Shown piece after piece: positions 63,751 through 64,000 of a stretch of DNA of 64,000 nucleotides. The notes beneath the pieces were generated by a model, which ran no database searches, was not told the origin of the DNA, and saw only the letters and a list, made by a program, of their open reading frames with translations. The stretch's first letter is position 1. Each line of letters starts with the position of its first letter. A program made the position numbers and the translations under genes. Source of the DNA: Pseudomonas californiensis (GTDB lineage: Bacteria; Pseudomonadota; Gammaproteobacteria; Pseudomonadales; Pseudomonadaceae); contig NZ_JAGTPK010000003.1 in assembly GCF_021147775.1 (NCBI RefSeq), positions 124,001-188,000 on the forward strand, given 5' to 3'.

Positions 63751-64000
63751 TCAGAACACTCCCAGAAGCAAGGCCGTCAGGGTCATCAGCACCGATGCCG
63801 CAAACAGAAAGGGGATGGTGAAGCGCTGGTGGTCGGCAAGTTCGATCTTGCACAGCCCCACCAGCAGGAAGGTGGCAGGCGTCAGCGGGCTGACCGGGAA
63901 GCCGGTCGTATGCACCCCCAGCAGCGAGGCCTGCGCCACTTGCAGTGGGTCGACGCCCAATGCCTTGCCCACTTCGGCAATCACCGGCATCACACCGAAG
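63751..64000 (-). CDS. CitMHS-family citrate-type transporter, C-terminal part
   Basis: The last about 82 residues of a membrane carrier cut by the right edge. VDPLQVAQASLLGVHTTGFP, then VSPLTPATFLLVGLCKIELA and a final hydrophobic segment (IPFLFAASVLMTLTALLLGV) match the end of CitMHS carriers, which move citrate with magnesium or similar metal complexes. The stop TGA is directly followed by the ATG of the AtuA-like gene, so they are one operon. Confidence 0.85.
   Translation of the reverse strand, partial: FGVMPVIAEVGKALGVDPLQVAQASLLGVHTTGFPVSPLTPATFLLVGLCKIELADHQRFTIPFLFAASVLMTLTALLLGVF

Noticed and set aside
1..64000. CRISPR arrays, rRNA or tRNA genes, insertion sequences
   Set aside because: No regularly spaced repeats, cloverleaf-like segments or transposase-like frames were seen; a tRNA scan was not possible.

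Overview
The window looks like chromosomal DNA of a fluorescent Pseudomonas, most likely of the P. syringae complex. This is an inference from high-GC coding sequence, Pseudomonas-typical families (DUF1652, RsmE-type CsrA, KatB-AnkB, GntP/GntK/GntR) and the gene set as a whole. No tRNA, rRNA, CRISPR array, insertion sequence or prophage was recognised. Nearly all space is filled by short metabolic, regulatory and envelope operons.

Layout. 1-3.6 kb: tail of an unknown gene, a DJ-1/PfpI-type protein, a 51-residue hydrophilic protein, a LysR regulator and an MFS carrier. 3.7-7.1 kb: a metallo-beta-lactamase-fold hydrolase divergent from a TetR regulator, then an N-acyl-D-amino-acid deacylase. 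7.1-12.6 kb: the complete homogentisate route for tyrosine breakdown (hppD, hmgA, maiA, fahA) with its IclR-type repressor; hmgA and maiA share a three-half-site operator. 12.7-20.2 kb: glycolate utilisation, glcC divergent from glcDEFGB. 20.3-24.9 kb: a beta-propeller protein and the gluconate genes gntR/gntK/gntP, with a repeated AGCGCT-centred operator. 24.9-34.9 kb: an RsmE-like csrA, a three-gene stress-envelope operon (DUF3618, holin-like), small DUF proteins, a flavoprotein, acetyltransferases, and a membrane protein followed by a 24-residue peptide gene.

35-45 kb: a TonB-dependent siderophore receptor behind a Fur-box-like site, a DUF3237/TetR divergent pair, two chemoreceptors, an NTF2-like protein, a CAP-domain protein and an acetyltransferase. 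45-52 kb: periplasmic catalase katB with ankB, a PAS hybrid histidine kinase, DUF6434, a diguanylate cyclase and a LysR regulator divergent from a PACE efflux protein. 52.8-53.7 kb: the most striking locus, a short histidyl-tRNA-synthetase-like gene preceded by what reads as a complete histidine transcription attenuator (leader peptide with HHHHGH, mutually exclusive hairpins, intrinsic terminator); the gene itself carries a frameshift. 53.8-64 kb: PhzF-like protein, MFS carrier, CHASE3 chemoreceptor, RarD, a ZapE-like ATPase, a SulP permease, and an operon of a CitMHS carrier (cut by the window end), an AtuA-like protein and its separately encoded small C-terminal domain.

How the parts fit. 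The catabolic blocks feed central metabolism: tyrosine to fumarate plus acetoacetate, glycolate to glyoxylate to malate, gluconate to 6-phosphogluconate. Each has a local regulator and a visible candidate operator. The other genes serve oxidative stress, iron uptake, chemotaxis and envelope stress, as expected for a plant- or soil-associated pseudomonad. All functional statements rest on reading the sequence and recalled family knowledge; no search was run.
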